NCBI RefSeq assembly: GCF_004569505.1 | Contig: NZ_SPPK01000001.1 | Span: forward strand, 620,001 to 684,000 | Reading direction: 5' to 3' | DNA: 64,000 nucleotides | Source of the DNA: Dysgonomonas mossii | Lineage (GTDB): Bacteria > Bacteroidota > Bacteroidia > Bacteroidales > Dysgonomonadaceae | Part shown: piece after piece, positions 31,728-41,168 of the stretch | Layout of the letters: each line of letters begins with the position of its first letter | Numbering within the stretch: the first letter of the stretch is position 1 | Notes under the pieces: generated by a model | What the model was told of the DNA's origin: nothing | The model's input: only the letters and a program-made list of their open reading frames with translations | The model's database searches: none | Translations under genes and position numbers: made by a program

Positions 31728-34271
31728 ATGAAGTTCAGGTCAGTTATTCTATTGCTCAATTTTATTGTCGCAGTCACTTTGTTTGGGCAGGAAAAAGAGT
31801 GCTTATTACAGGCATATACCACCCCTCCGGTAGCAATCGTAAACCCACTAAAGATTGATAGTGTAAACCTGAAAGGAGAAAAGTTTTCTGAATCAGATTT
31901 GCTAAAAATGTCGATTTCAATACCTGAGCAGTCTGCTTTTGTAAGGCCACTGAAAGCCGATAGTGATGGTTTTTTATATCCTGAAAAACCGCAGGATGGA
32001 GCCTTCTCTTTGCAATTGATATCATTTTATATTACTTCAGATAGATATGCGAAGGGAACATTGAGGGTGACTAGTCCTAATATGTTGGAGATATACATTG
32101 ATGGAAAGCTGGCTGCTTCAAAAATAACAAAAGAAAAAACTTTTCGGTCTGACAAAAAGGATATTACGGCTTCGATAAATCCTTATCCTCTACAAAATCG
32201 CGTCGTAATAAAACTCTTGGCTTCGGCTAAAGATGAAGTACCCCCTACTTTGAAAATTGAAATAGAAAACGAAAAAACTGATTCTGTCTCTAATTTTACA
32301 ATGTCAAATACTGTAAACCGAAATGTAAACTTCTCAGACATGCTTCTGGGGAAACGAGTGACAAATGTAAGTTTATCAGCAGGAGGACAATATGCCTTGC
32401 TATCTTATAGAGAAACATTTGGAGAAAAAAGTGTTACAACCACTGAGTTATATAACCTGAAGACTCGTAGTAGTCTCTTGATTGATGCCGACGGTCGTAA
32501 AAGCCAGCTCGCCTGGATGCCCAAGAGCGAGAAAATGTTTTATGTTTCTAAAGATGACTCAGGCTCAGAGCTAAGGGCAATAGATCCTGCAACATTGCAG
32601 GAAGCTGTTCTCGCAAAGAACATACCGGATGAAAGTATTATGTTTTCGCCTGATGAAAAAACTCTATTCTATACCAAGCTTGAGAAAGAAGCTGAAAATA
32701 AAAGTGATCTGAAGCTTTTAAGGTCACCAGAGGATCGTCAATCCGGTTATGGAAACAGGTCTTTTATATATAAATATGATTTGGCTACAGGGCTAAGTCA
32801 ACAATTGACATTTGGCTCTCATTCTACATCGCTGAATGATATAAGTGCAGATTCGAAGCAATTATTGATTTCAATATCAGAAGAGACTATTACTAGCAGG
32901 CCCTTCAGTACAAATTCTATGTATAAACTCGACTTGTCAACTATGACCGTTGATACTCTTTGGACAAAAGAAGACTTTGCATATAGTGCATCATTTTCCC
33001 CTGATGGAAAGAAAATCCTTGTTGCGGGAGCCGGTGAAGCATTTCATGGTATAGGATTGAATATTGATGAAGGGCAGGTTGCGAATAGTTATAATACTTT
33101 GGCTTTCATAATGGATTTAGAAACGAAAAAGATAGATCCGATAACTAAAGATTTTAATCCCAGTATTGATACCTATTTTTGGAATAAAAAAGATAACCTT
33201 ATATACTTTCGTACAACGGATAAAGATTGTGTGAATATGTATACTTATAATCTTTCGACTAAAGCATTTTCTAAACTTCCTTTAGACGAAGAAGTTATTC
33301 GTACATTTAGTACTGCGGGGAATGCCCTTTTAGGTATTTACGCCGGTGTTAGCGTATCTAACTCTACCAGAGCTTATATCTATGATCTTAAGACCCAGAA
33401 GTCGATCCGGATAGCCGACCCTTATGAAGAAAGATTATCTCAAATGACATTAGGTAAGGTTGAGGGTTGGAATTTTACAAATTCAGCCGGAGCAGAGATT
33501 ACAGGAATGTTCTACTTGCCGCCGAATTTTGATCCTACGAAAAAATATCCGATGATTGTTTATTATTATGGTGGTACTATGCCTACATCCCGTACATTCG
33601 AAGGACCATATCCCGGTCATGTGTTTGCTTCGCAGGGATATGTTGTTTATGTTGTGCAGCCAAGTGGAGCTACCGGCTTTGGACAGAAGTTTTCGGCTCT
33701 TCATGTTAATGCTTGGGGAAAGCGTACTGCTGAAGATATAATAGAAGGAACGAAGCAGTTTGTGAAAGAACATCCGTATGTGAATGATAAGAAGATTGGT
33801 TGTATCGGAGCTTCGTATGGCGGCTTTATGACGATGTATCTTCAAACCCAGACTGATATGTTTGCTGCTGCTGTTTCCCATGCCGGAATCAGCTCTATCA
33901 GTAGTTATTGGGGTGAAGGATATTGGGGTTATACATATAGTTCGGGGGCTAGTGCCAATAGTTATCCTTGGAATAATCCGGACTTATATGTTAAACAGAG
34001 CCCTTTGTTTAGTGCAGATAAAATAAAAACACCTCTTTTGTTGACACACGGAACTGTTGACACGAATGTTCCTATTGGAGAAAGCATTCAAATGTACACG
34101 GCTCTCAAAATACTCGGAAAACCGGTTGAATTTATTCAGGTGAAAGATGAAAATCATGGAGTAGTAAATTATAAAAGACGTGTGGAATGGAATAATTCTA
34201 TAATGGCTTGGTTTAGTAAATGGCTAAAGGAGGATACTGCTTGGTGGAATAGTTTATATCCTGAAAAATAA
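31728..34271 (+). CDS. S9-family prolyl oligopeptidase-like serine peptidase
   Basis: 847 residues from the ATG at 31728, which opens a signal peptide (MKFRSVILLLNFIVAVTLFG); the frame is open from 31635 but that extension is not signal-like. A beta-propeller region with SPDGKKILVAG and SPDEKTLFYTK spans about 200-590. The C-terminal alpha/beta hydrolase follows. The nucleophile is Ser696 in IGASYGGFM, the acid Asp778 in THGTVDTNVP, and the base His810 in DENHG. Such enzymes cleave short peptides, often dipeptides from the N-terminus, in the periplasm. It is a single gene followed by a terminator. Confidence 0.92.
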   Translation: MKFRSVILLLNFIVAVTLFGQEKECLLQAYTTPPVAIVNPLKIDSVNLKGEKFSESDLLKMSISIPEQSAFVRPLKADSDGFLYPEKPQDGAFSLQLISFYITSDRYAKGTLRVTSPNMLEIYIDGKLAASKITKEKTFRSDKKDITASINPYPLQNRVVIKLLASAKDEVPPTLKIEIENEKTDSVSNFTMSNTVNRNVNFSDMLLGKRVTNVSLSAGGQYALLSYRETFGEKSVTTTELYNLKTRSSLLIDADGRKSQLAWMPKSEKMFYVSKDDSGSELRAIDPATLQEAVLAKNIPDESIMFSPDEKTLFYTKLEKEAENKSDLKLLRSPEDRQSGYGNRSFIYKYDLATGLSQQLTFGSHSTSLNDISADSKQLLISISEETITSRPFSTNSMYKLDLSTMTVDTLWTKEDFAYSASFSPDGKKILVAGAGEAFHGIGLNIDEGQVANSYNTLAFIMDLETKKIDPITKDFNPSIDTYFWNKKDNLIYFRTTDKDCVNMYTYNLSTKAFSKLPLDEEVIRTFSTAGNALLGIYAGVSVSNSTRAYIYDLKTQKSIRIADPYEERLSQMTLGKVEGWNFTNSAGAEITGMFYLPPNFDPTKKYPMIVYYYGGTMPTSRTFEGPYPGHVFASQGYVVYVVQPSGATGFGQKFSALHVNAWGKRTAEDIIEGTKQFVKEHPYVNDKKIGCIGASYGGFMTMYLQTQTDMFAAAVSHAGISSISSYWGEGYWGYTYSSGASANSYPWNNPDLYVKQSPLFSADKIKTPLLLTHGTVDTNVPIGESIQMYTALKILGKPVEFIQVKDENHGVVNYKRRVEWNNSIMAWFSKWLKEDTAWWNSLYPEK

Positions 34272-34313
34272 AAATTCTCAGACAATTTTAATAAATAGAT
34301 AATGATTTATAAG

Positions 34314-34341
34314 AAAAGGATGAACTGTTCATCCTTTTCTT
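34314..34341 (+). terminator. intrinsic terminator after the S9 peptidase gene
   Basis: An 11 bp stem AAAAGGATGAA/TTCATCCTTTT with loop CTG. Confidence 0.85.
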
Positions 34342-34522
34342 GTAAATACATTTGTAAAAGTCTGCTAAATGTCTTAATTTCGCATCCGATACAAAACAAC
34401 ATAATATAGAGAAGACAAATATATAGCACAGTAATTAACTTATCCTATTAGAAATATAATCTATTTATTTCAACTTTTTGTTCGAAAAGTTGTAGTTGCT
34501 ACTGTACTAATTTAATTAACTT

Positions 34523-36451
34523 ATGAAAACAAAACTATCAATTTTGTTATTCTTTCTGTTGTATATTACAGGAGGGATAACGGAGATTTATTCTCAGGTA
34601 ACTATAGGAGCAGGTGAACCTGCTGAAAAGTATGCAACTTTGCAAATTAGAGATAAGACATCTCAAAGCTTAAATGATTTGGGTGGGGTAACGTCCGAGA
34701 AGGGTGGCTTGTTGTTGCCTCGAGTCGAATTGAAAAAAAAGGATCAACTACTTCCTTTTGCTACACAAGATGAAGTGGATTTGAATAGCCAAGCTTATAA
34801 AGATGCTAAGATTGCGCATATCGGGCTTATTGTTTATAATTTGACAGAAGATGCAAGTCAAGATCTGTGCCGAGGTCTTAATCAATGGGATGGTAATCAG
34901 TGGAATTGTTTCCAATATAAAATGGGAAATGCCATTGCACTTTTAGGTAACTGTGATTCTTTACTCTTTCTAGGTCAATATCAGAATGGAGTATCCCTAA
35001 AAAGTGAAAACTATATGAATATTCCTCTACATGTGACTAAGCCCGGTGGGTATACGATTTCTGCAAAATCAGATAAAGACAATGGCTATTATTTTACAAC
35101 GAGCGGAATCTTTTTAACAACCGGATATTATTATGTCTCAGTTCCCGGTGCAGGTACTCCAAACAAGCATACGACAGGTACTTCAGGGGATTTAATGAAA
35201 GTAAATATTAATGGTAAAGAAATAACCGGATGTGAAAAATATATAGATGTTATTGATTCTTCAAAAAAAGCTTCATTCTTAATGAACTGCTTAGATATTA
35301 AAGTGGGGGGAGTGTATAAGGTTAATTATTCTCTAATAGCTAGTCAACATTACATAGATATACCATTAAAGGTTGATAGCGAAGCTCTTGGTTCAACTTA
35401 TGTCATAAGAACGAATGAAGTTGATGGAATTTCGTTTAGTGGAGAAGGGTTACTGACATCTGTAAATCAGACAGTCCGGTTGATAGGCACAGGGATACCG
35501 ACCAATACAAAAAAAAAGTTGATGACTATTACTTCCAATAGTACGAAGTCGGCGTCAATATGTGAAACTACTATTGCAACATCGATCCCTAGAAAGAGAA
35601 TATTAGCTTTAGGTCAAGGCGTCAATAACGTCGCTAATTACCAATCAGGAGGGAACGTTTTAATGAATAATCCTCGGGCATTTGGAACCCTTACCAGCAG
35701 TATTGTAGCTTCAGAAGGATTTGAGATTACATCTATTTCAGATTCAATTCCCCCGGCTGCAACCTTAAAGTCACTATTAGATGCTAAACCGGATATTGTT
35801 ATTATTGGCAGGGTAACTCATATTCGCGCAGAACAAGCAGGATATCTCTCTGATTATATAAACAAAAAAGGAGTAGTGTTACTCTTTAGCGATGGTGATG
35901 GTGGTGAGGATGCAGGATCTGTTGGCAATATAATGAGAGCTGTATTTGGTAAAACGACTATTTACCAAAGGAGGATGCATAATGGTGGAGTTATTTATAA
36001 ATTTGGAATGGTAAATGATGAGATATTAAATGGTCCATTTGGTGATGTGAGAACACGATACTGGGGTAAGGATTTGTCTCCAACTTGCGGATTGGAGGGA
36101 ATCCCTTCCGATAAAATAGACGTTTATAGTTATGGTTTTACTCCAACTAGAGAGTTAATTGTAAATGAAACTGAGTCAGTAACAGCATTTAAGCACAAAA
36201 AACTAAATTTTATATATGTAGGAGATGGTGGCTTTTTCTCTTATGTTCCAGCAATACCTGTCAGTCCTGATAAAATGCCATTCAGACTTGAAATCGGGAC
36301 ATTGCTTCCAATTGAAAGATTTAGATTTGGCATAAATAAAATCGATTCTAGGATGAATATGATGTATTCTGTTTGTAATTCAATTTTCTTTGCAAATGCA
36401 CTGGCGTGGGCAATAAAACAAGCTGAATTAAACGGTATTAATACACCATAA
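34523..36451 (+). CDS. large secreted protein of unknown function
   Basis: 642 residues with a signal peptide (MKTKLSILLFFLLYITGGIT to IYSQ). Residues 26-140 start VTIGAGEPAEKYATLQIRD and end GLNQWDGNQWNCFQYK, a module found at the start of many Dysgonomonas/Parabacteroides surface proteins (from memory). The middle part (about 150-360) is beta-rich, probably Ig-like. The C-terminal part (about 360-640) has RILALGQGVNNVANY, then DIVIIGRVTHI and KGVVLLFSDGDGGEDAG, alternating strands and helices like a flavodoxin or ThuA/amidotransferase-like fold. No catalytic motif is certain. It stands alone with a strong terminator. Confidence 0.75.
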   Translation: MKTKLSILLFFLLYITGGITEIYSQVTIGAGEPAEKYATLQIRDKTSQSLNDLGGVTSEKGGLLLPRVELKKKDQLLPFATQDEVDLNSQAYKDAKIAHIGLIVYNLTEDASQDLCRGLNQWDGNQWNCFQYKMGNAIALLGNCDSLLFLGQYQNGVSLKSENYMNIPLHVTKPGGYTISAKSDKDNGYYFTTSGIFLTTGYYYVSVPGAGTPNKHTTGTSGDLMKVNINGKEITGCEKYIDVIDSSKKASFLMNCLDIKVGGVYKVNYSLIASQHYIDIPLKVDSEALGSTYVIRTNEVDGISFSGEGLLTSVNQTVRLIGTGIPTNTKKKLMTITSNSTKSASICETTIATSIPRKRILALGQGVNNVANYQSGGNVLMNNPRAFGTLTSSIVASEGFEITSISDSIPPAATLKSLLDAKPDIVIIGRVTHIRAEQAGYLSDYINKKGVVLLFSDGDGGEDAGSVGNIMRAVFGKTTIYQRRMHNGGVIYKFGMVNDEILNGPFGDVRTRYWGKDLSPTCGLEGIPSDKIDVYSYGFTPTRELIVNETESVTAFKHKKLNFIYVGDGGFFSYVPAIPVSPDKMPFRLEIGTLLPIERFRFGINKIDSRMNMMYSVCNSIFFANALAWAIKQAELNGINTP

Positions 36452-36472
36452 TAAAGATATAAGATATAGGAT

Positions 36473-36509
36473 AAAATAGCAGCAAGTAAATTTACTTGCT
36501 GCTATTTTT
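36473..36509 (+). terminator. intrinsic terminator after the large secreted protein
   Basis: A perfect 18+18 bp palindrome (AAATAGCAGCAAGTAAAT...) followed by T's. Confidence 0.9.
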
Positions 36510-36575
36510 ATTGAAAAATATGTTCTATTTTAATCATTAGAATGGGGGGATGTCCTAAGCTTTTGAAAAATAATC

Positions 36576-36583
36576 TACTTTTG
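36576..36583 (+). promoter_or_regulatory. -7 element TACTTTTG of the amylase gene
   Basis: A full match to TAnnTTTG, 31 bp before the amylase ATG; the -33 box is unclear. Confidence 0.5.
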
Positions 36584-36614
36584 TAGAATAAAGAAATCAA
36601 AGCTATCGTAGATT

Positions 36615-38078
36615 ATGAAAAACGGAGTGATGATGCAATACTTCGAATGGAACTTACCAAATGACGGTAAACTGTGGAAGCAACTTTGTGCAGATGCCGG
36701 GCATCTACATGAAATTGGTATTACTGCTGTTTGGATACCTCCTGCCTACAAAGCTGATGAACAACAAGATGAGGGTTATGCGACGTATGATCTCTTTGAT
36801 CTGGGAGAGTTCTTTCAGAATAATACGGTAAGGACAAAATACGGAACGAAGGAAGAGTTGAAGTCTATGATTGCCGAGCTGCATAAATATAATATTTCTG
36901 TATACCTTGATGCTGTGATGAATCATAAGGCAGAGGGGGATTATACTGAAAAGTTTACAGTTAGAGAAGTAGATCCTGAAGAAAGAAATCGTGACATTTC
37001 TGATGATTTTGAGATACAGGCTTGGACGGGGTATGATTTTTTTGGACGCGCAGATAAATATTCTAGTTTCAAGTGGCATTGGTATCACTTTTCGGGTGTC
37101 GGGTTCGATGATATAAAAAGGAGAAGCGGTATTTTTCGAATTATAGGTGAAAATAAGAATTGGAGTAGGGGGGTAGATTTAGAACACGGGAATTATGATT
37201 TCTTGATGTACAACGATCTGGATTTGAATCATCCCGCAGTCATTACCGAACTCAATCGTTGGGGAGTATGGGTAGCTAACGAACTGAATCTTGATGGGAT
37301 GCGTTTGGATGCCATTAAACATATGGATGATAAGTTTATCAAACAGTTTATCCAGTGGGTTAGAATGAATAGAGGCGAAGATTTCTATGCGGTAGGCGAA
37401 TATTGGAGTGGTAATGTAGATACTTTAAATAACTATTTGGAAGCGGTGGATAAGAGCATCGATCTTTTCGATGTGCCTTTACACTATAGTCTGTACGATG
37501 CTTCCAGAAAGAAAAAAGAGTATGATATGAGAAATCTATTAAAAGATTCTTTGTCGGTTATGCATTCTGAGTTAGGTGTGACTTTTGTTGATAATCACGA
37601 TTCGCAGAAAGGAAGTTCGTTAGAGTCTGAGGTTGAAGATTGGTTCAAGCCATCGGCATACGCCTTGATATTATTAATGAAAGACGGATATCCATGTATT
37701 TTTTATGGAGACTATTATGGTGTGAATGGTAAAATATCCAATCATCGAAAAACGATAGATACACTACTAAAAACGAGACATAAATATGCATACGGTCATC
37801 AGGTTGATTATTTTGACCATGCAGCTATTGTTGGTTTTGTGAGACTGGGTGATACAGATCATTTAGATTCAGGTCTGGCTTTACTCATATCCAATGGTGA
37901 AGATGGAAGTAAAATGATGAATGTTGGCATTCACCGAGGTGGCGAAGTTTGGTGTGATTTAACCGGGAATGTAGAATATGATATACTTATAGATAAGTAT
38001 GGTTATGGAGAATTTGCAGTTAAAGAGGATCGTTTTTCCGTGTGGATCAAAAAGTCGAACGGCTGCAAAAAATATTAA
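36615..38078 (+). CDS. cytoplasmic alpha-amylase, GH13 (subfamily 5-like)
   Basis: 487 residues without signal peptide, so an intracellular enzyme. It begins GVMMQYFEWNLPNDG, the typical start of GH13_5 amylases. The catalytic residues are all present: nucleophile Asp232 in LDGMRLDAIKHM, acid/base Glu262 in AVGEYWSGN, and the stabiliser Asp329 in FVDNHDSQKG. The conserved VYLDAVMNHKAEGD is the first GH13 region. It hydrolyses alpha-1,4-glucans such as glycogen or imported maltodextrins. No other starch genes are nearby. It has its own promoter candidate and is convergent with the esterase gene. Confidence 0.94.
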   Translation: MKNGVMMQYFEWNLPNDGKLWKQLCADAGHLHEIGITAVWIPPAYKADEQQDEGYATYDLFDLGEFFQNNTVRTKYGTKEELKSMIAELHKYNISVYLDAVMNHKAEGDYTEKFTVREVDPEERNRDISDDFEIQAWTGYDFFGRADKYSSFKWHWYHFSGVGFDDIKRRSGIFRIIGENKNWSRGVDLEHGNYDFLMYNDLDLNHPAVITELNRWGVWVANELNLDGMRLDAIKHMDDKFIKQFIQWVRMNRGEDFYAVGEYWSGNVDTLNNYLEAVDKSIDLFDVPLHYSLYDASRKKKEYDMRNLLKDSLSVMHSELGVTFVDNHDSQKGSSLESEVEDWFKPSAYALILLMKDGYPCIFYGDYYGVNGKISNHRKTIDTLLKTRHKYAYGHQVDYFDHAAIVGFVRLGDTDHLDSGLALLISNGEDGSKMMNVGIHRGGEVWCDLTGNVEYDILIDKYGYGEFAVKEDRFSVWIKKSNGCKKY

Positions 38079-38118
38079 TGTCTCATCTTTTACAGCCGTC
38101 ACTTATATTATATTTTAA

Positions 38119-39285
38119 TTACTTAAATAGTAATGGCAAAAATTCTGATAAGTATACACGCCAGTTGCTCCAAGTGTGTCCACCCTCAGATTCTACATAA
38201 GTGTATTTAGCACCCATATTATCAAGCTTGGCTCTGAATGCTTCTACATCTTTATATAAAAAGTCTGTCTTTCCTATTCCTATCCAATAAAGTTTATAGC
38301 CATTATTTATTTGTCCTGATAGTGTTCCATCAATATCTTCATAAACTTTTGAATTCTTATTTGGCGGATTTATCGCAGGAGAAAACAAACCAATGTAGTC
38401 GAATGTATTCGGATAATATCGTGAGATATGCAGCGAATGGTATCCTCCCATAGATAAACCGGCTATAGCACGTTCCGAACGGTCTGTGTAGACCCGGTAA
38501 TTGCTTTCTATGAATTTTATTATATCCGGAAATGTTTCTTCCATCTTTCCATCCATGGTTTGAGGTAACTGGAATATAGGTTTGTAAAACCCTAAGCTCG
38601 ATTCTCCGGGAGCAGCCTCTTGAGATACATTTCCGTTCGACATCACGATAAGCATCGGTTTAGCTTTGCCTTGAGCAATAAGATTATCTACGATCTGTGA
38701 AGTTCGCCCCAGAGCCATCCATGCTTCTTCATCTCCACCCATTCCATGTAGTAGATATAAAACAGGGTATTTATCTTTACCTGTTTCATATCCCGGAGGA
38801 GTATAGATTGTAATGCGGCGTGTTTTATTATTTCCGGGAGAGTCGTACCAACGACGAGTAACCGAACCATGAGGTACGTTTTGCACTTTATACAGATCTC
38901 CGTTGCCGTTACCTACTATAAATATATTAGATACAGTAGCTACATCTCTGTTGAGATATACATTATTAGGGTCTTTTGTTTCTACTCCGTTTACAAAGAA
39001 TGAATAGCTATAAAGATCAGAAGGTAAAGCTTCTGTCGTGTAAGACCAAAGCCCTTTTGCGTCTTTAGTAAGGCTTACCATTCCCGGCTTCCAATTATCT
39101 CGAGGAATCCAATCTCCGGTTATTTCTACCGTGTTTGCATTCGGAGCATATAGACGGAATGTAACAGTATTATTACTGTGTACTTCCGGGGATGTAATCT
39201 CCGAACCCTCACCCAATGCCTGTTGTGCATGGATATATACCATTGATATGATTAAAGTAATGGTAAATAAAAAAGTTCTTTTCAT
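38119..39285 (-). CDS. secreted esterase with N-terminal CBM48/E-set domain (CE1-like)
   Basis: 388 residues with a signal peptide (MKRTFLFTITLIISMVYIHA). Residues 30-125 form an E-set/CBM48-like domain (VTFRLYAPNANTVEITGDW, YSYSFFVNG). The rest is an alpha/beta hydrolase of the D-esterase family: YPVLYLLHGMGGDEEAW, nucleophile Ser278 in AIAGLSMGG, and His370 in ESEGGHTWSNWR. Similar two-domain proteins are feruloyl or acetyl xylan esterases. Without neighbouring glycosidases the substrate is uncertain. It follows the AI-2E-family gene by 5 nt on the same strand and is probably co-transcribed. Confidence 0.9.
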   Translation of the reverse strand: MKRTFLFTITLIISMVYIHAQQALGEGSEITSPEVHSNNTVTFRLYAPNANTVEITGDWIPRDNWKPGMVSLTKDAKGLWSYTTEALPSDLYSYSFFVNGVETKDPNNVYLNRDVATVSNIFIVGNGNGDLYKVQNVPHGSVTRRWYDSPGNNKTRRITIYTPPGYETGKDKYPVLYLLHGMGGDEEAWMALGRTSQIVDNLIAQGKAKPMLIVMSNGNVSQEAAPGESSLGFYKPIFQLPQTMDGKMEETFPDIIKFIESNYRVYTDRSERAIAGLSMGGYHSLHISRYYPNTFDYIGLFSPAINPPNKNSKVYEDIDGTLSGQINNGYKLYWIGIGKTDFLYKDVEAFRAKLDNMGAKYTYVESEGGHTWSNWRVYLSEFLPLLFK

Positions 39286-39290
39286 GTTTA

Positions 39291-40349
39291 TTAATTTAGG
39301 TTTTCATCATCTTTATAGTCGTCAATAGTCATTGCTGTGTCTTTTTCATCTAAATACTCTCTCTTGAATATATCAATGCAAAGGATAAATACGGAAAGCA
39401 ATAAAGGACCGAATATTACACCCCAAAAACCAAATAATGTAAGACCGATTATAACTCCGAATACAGTTATTAATGGATGCGTATCGGCCATTTTCTTTTG
39501 CAATATAAAACGGATCAGATTGTCGGAGTTGGATATTACGATCAGAGCATATATAGCTAAGCCAATGGCATTAAACCAATCGCCGGTTAGTGCTAAATAG
39601 ACAGCCAACGGGAACCATATCAGCGATGTACCGATTAATGGTATAATTGTGGCAAAACATGTAAGGAATCCGAAAAGAATAGGGCTGGGCGCATCAAATA
39701 TAATGTATCCGATTGTAGCAACAAAACCTTGTATTATAGCTAATAGAGGTATTCCGATAGCATTTGATGTTACCATCATTTTTACAGAATGTATAACGCT
39801 CTTTTTATTATCATCATCGAAAGGAAGGAGTGAGAAAAGATATTTCTCCATTCGTTCACCACCGATTAGCATAAAATAAAGCACAAAGACAAGTACCAGA
39901 GAATTGATGATAAAACTGCTGACGCTATCTAGTAATATCTGGCCTATTTTAGGTAAATAAGATGCTGCACTTATCAAATTTTCTGAACTGAGTACATTGT
40001 ACCCTGTCTTTTGTTGAATTAACTCATTGAAATGTTGTATTCCTGATATGTAAGACGACGGGTCAAGATTTATATTGTTCAATTCCCCGACTAATAACCA
40101 TACTGCCACAGAAATGGGGATAAGAAAACATAATATGGCCTCGATAACAATAAGAATAGCAGACAAAGCCCGTCCCAAATTCTTTTTCTGCGTAAGGTAT
40201 CTCATTTGCCCTCTTACCATAACATAGATGGTAGAAGCTCCCAGTACCCCACTCATAAACGGTGCAAGTTCTCGGAACAGGACAACGGCTATGAAAAGAA
40301 TAAGTATTATAAGAGAATACTTCCAGTACTGAGCTTTAATGTTTTCCAT
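39291..40349 (-). CDS. AI-2E family transporter (PerM/TqsA-like)
   Basis: A 352-residue membrane protein with about eight helices. The typical order is: two N-terminal helices (YSLIILILFIAVVLFRELAP), a pair around ILIVIEAILCFLIPISVAVW, then a soluble segment and SSFIINSLVLVFVLYFMLIG. The C-terminal block reads GIPLLAIIQGFVATIGYIIF, LTCFATIIPLIGTSLIWFP and ITVFGVIIGLTLFGFWGVIF. The PLIGTSLIW and FGFWGVIFGP motifs mark this family. Members export autoinducer-2 or other small molecules, or act as Na+/H+ antiporters; the substrate is unknown. A -7 box TAGATTTG lies at 40375-40382. Confidence 0.9.
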   Translation of the reverse strand: MENIKAQYWKYSLIILILFIAVVLFRELAPFMSGVLGASTIYVMVRGQMRYLTQKKNLGRALSAILIVIEAILCFLIPISVAVWLLVGELNNINLDPSSYISGIQHFNELIQQKTGYNVLSSENLISAASYLPKIGQILLDSVSSFIINSLVLVFVLYFMLIGGERMEKYLFSLLPFDDDNKKSVIHSVKMMVTSNAIGIPLLAIIQGFVATIGYIIFDAPSPILFGFLTCFATIIPLIGTSLIWFPLAVYLALTGDWFNAIGLAIYALIVISNSDNLIRFILQKKMADTHPLITVFGVIIGLTLFGFWGVIFGPLLLSVFILCIDIFKREYLDEKDTAMTIDDYKDDENLN

Positions 40350-40461
40350 CTGTTCTGGTGTAATTATTAATCTACAAATCTATAAAATAATTATACAGCA
40401 TTGAATCTTATAAATCAAAAAATATTTTTAATCAAATCCTAGTCTTGTATTATTTCTGAAT

Positions 40462-41163
40462 TCAAAATATCCGATAACCTAAAGTTAAAAACAAAGCACT
40501 GTTATATGACGAAGAATTGCCTCTGGAGTAATTGACCAAACCATGTTCGTAACCAAAGTTCAGTAATATACGTTTACATTCTACTCCTGCAGATCCGGCT
40601 AAGCCCATGTCGAAGCGTTTCAGTGTTTCGCTTGAAAAAGTGTCATATTCAAACTCTGAATATTCGGTATAAGTACCATTCGATAATTCACGATCCCCCG
40701 GTAGAGCCATTTTTATAGCTTCTTTTGCTTTATATTTTCCACCAATACCGTAGGCAAGATATGGTCCAAAAGTAAAATTGAGGCGTACCACCCTTGACAC
40801 ATTAAGTCTGTAGCCCGCTTTAATGGGTAAGACAAGATATGAAGCTCTCACCTTTTCTTCCGCCATATAAAAATCAGGAGAATAGCCATCTCCGTTAATA
40901 TCTCCGACTGCCATTGAATTCGAATTTGCTCCTTTCATAGCAAAATCCAATCCTGTTTGCAAAAATAAATTATTAGGGAGATTCATTTCCAGGCCTACCC
41001 CTCCTCGAAATCCATATTTGGAATCGGTGGAACTACCCTTTACCCGCATATCGGAAAGACTTCCTCCTGCATTGATAGTAAAAGACAATGGAGAGCTTTG
41101 AGCTGCAATATAATTCCCTGTAGAAAGTAGTATTACAAGTAATAAAAGTTTAATAGATTTCAT
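40462..41163 (-). CDS. outer-membrane beta-barrel protein (PorT-like)
   Basis: 233 residues with a signal peptide (MKSIKLLLLVILLSTGNYIA). Paired strands fit a small eight-stranded barrel of the OMP_b-brl_2/PorT type: SFTINAGGSLSDMRVKG, GFRGGVGLEMNLPNNLFLQT, YLVLPIKAGYRLNVSRVVRL, FGPYLAYGIGGKYK and LNFGYEHGLVNYSRG. The last strand is ALFLTLGYRIF with the expected terminal Phe. It is the last gene of a four-gene unit with two PD40 proteins and another barrel. Confidence 0.82.
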   Translation of the reverse strand: MKSIKLLLLVILLSTGNYIAAQSSPLSFTINAGGSLSDMRVKGSSTDSKYGFRGGVGLEMNLPNNLFLQTGLDFAMKGANSNSMAVGDINGDGYSPDFYMAEEKVRASYLVLPIKAGYRLNVSRVVRLNFTFGPYLAYGIGGKYKAKEAIKMALPGDRELSNGTYTEYSEFEYDTFSSETLKRFDMGLAGSAGVECKRILLNFGYEHGLVNYSRGNSSSYNSALFLTLGYRIF

Positions 41164-41168
41164 ATTAG

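Noticed and set aside
33483-33881. 132-codon frame antisense to the S9 peptidase gene
   Set aside because: Lies opposite a strongly conserved catalytic domain; composition is that of an antisense shadow.
38059-38099. ACGGCTG/CAGCCGT hairpin at the end of the amylase gene
   Set aside because: Only 7 bp, overlaps the stop codon and is not followed by a T-run; too weak to list as a terminator.
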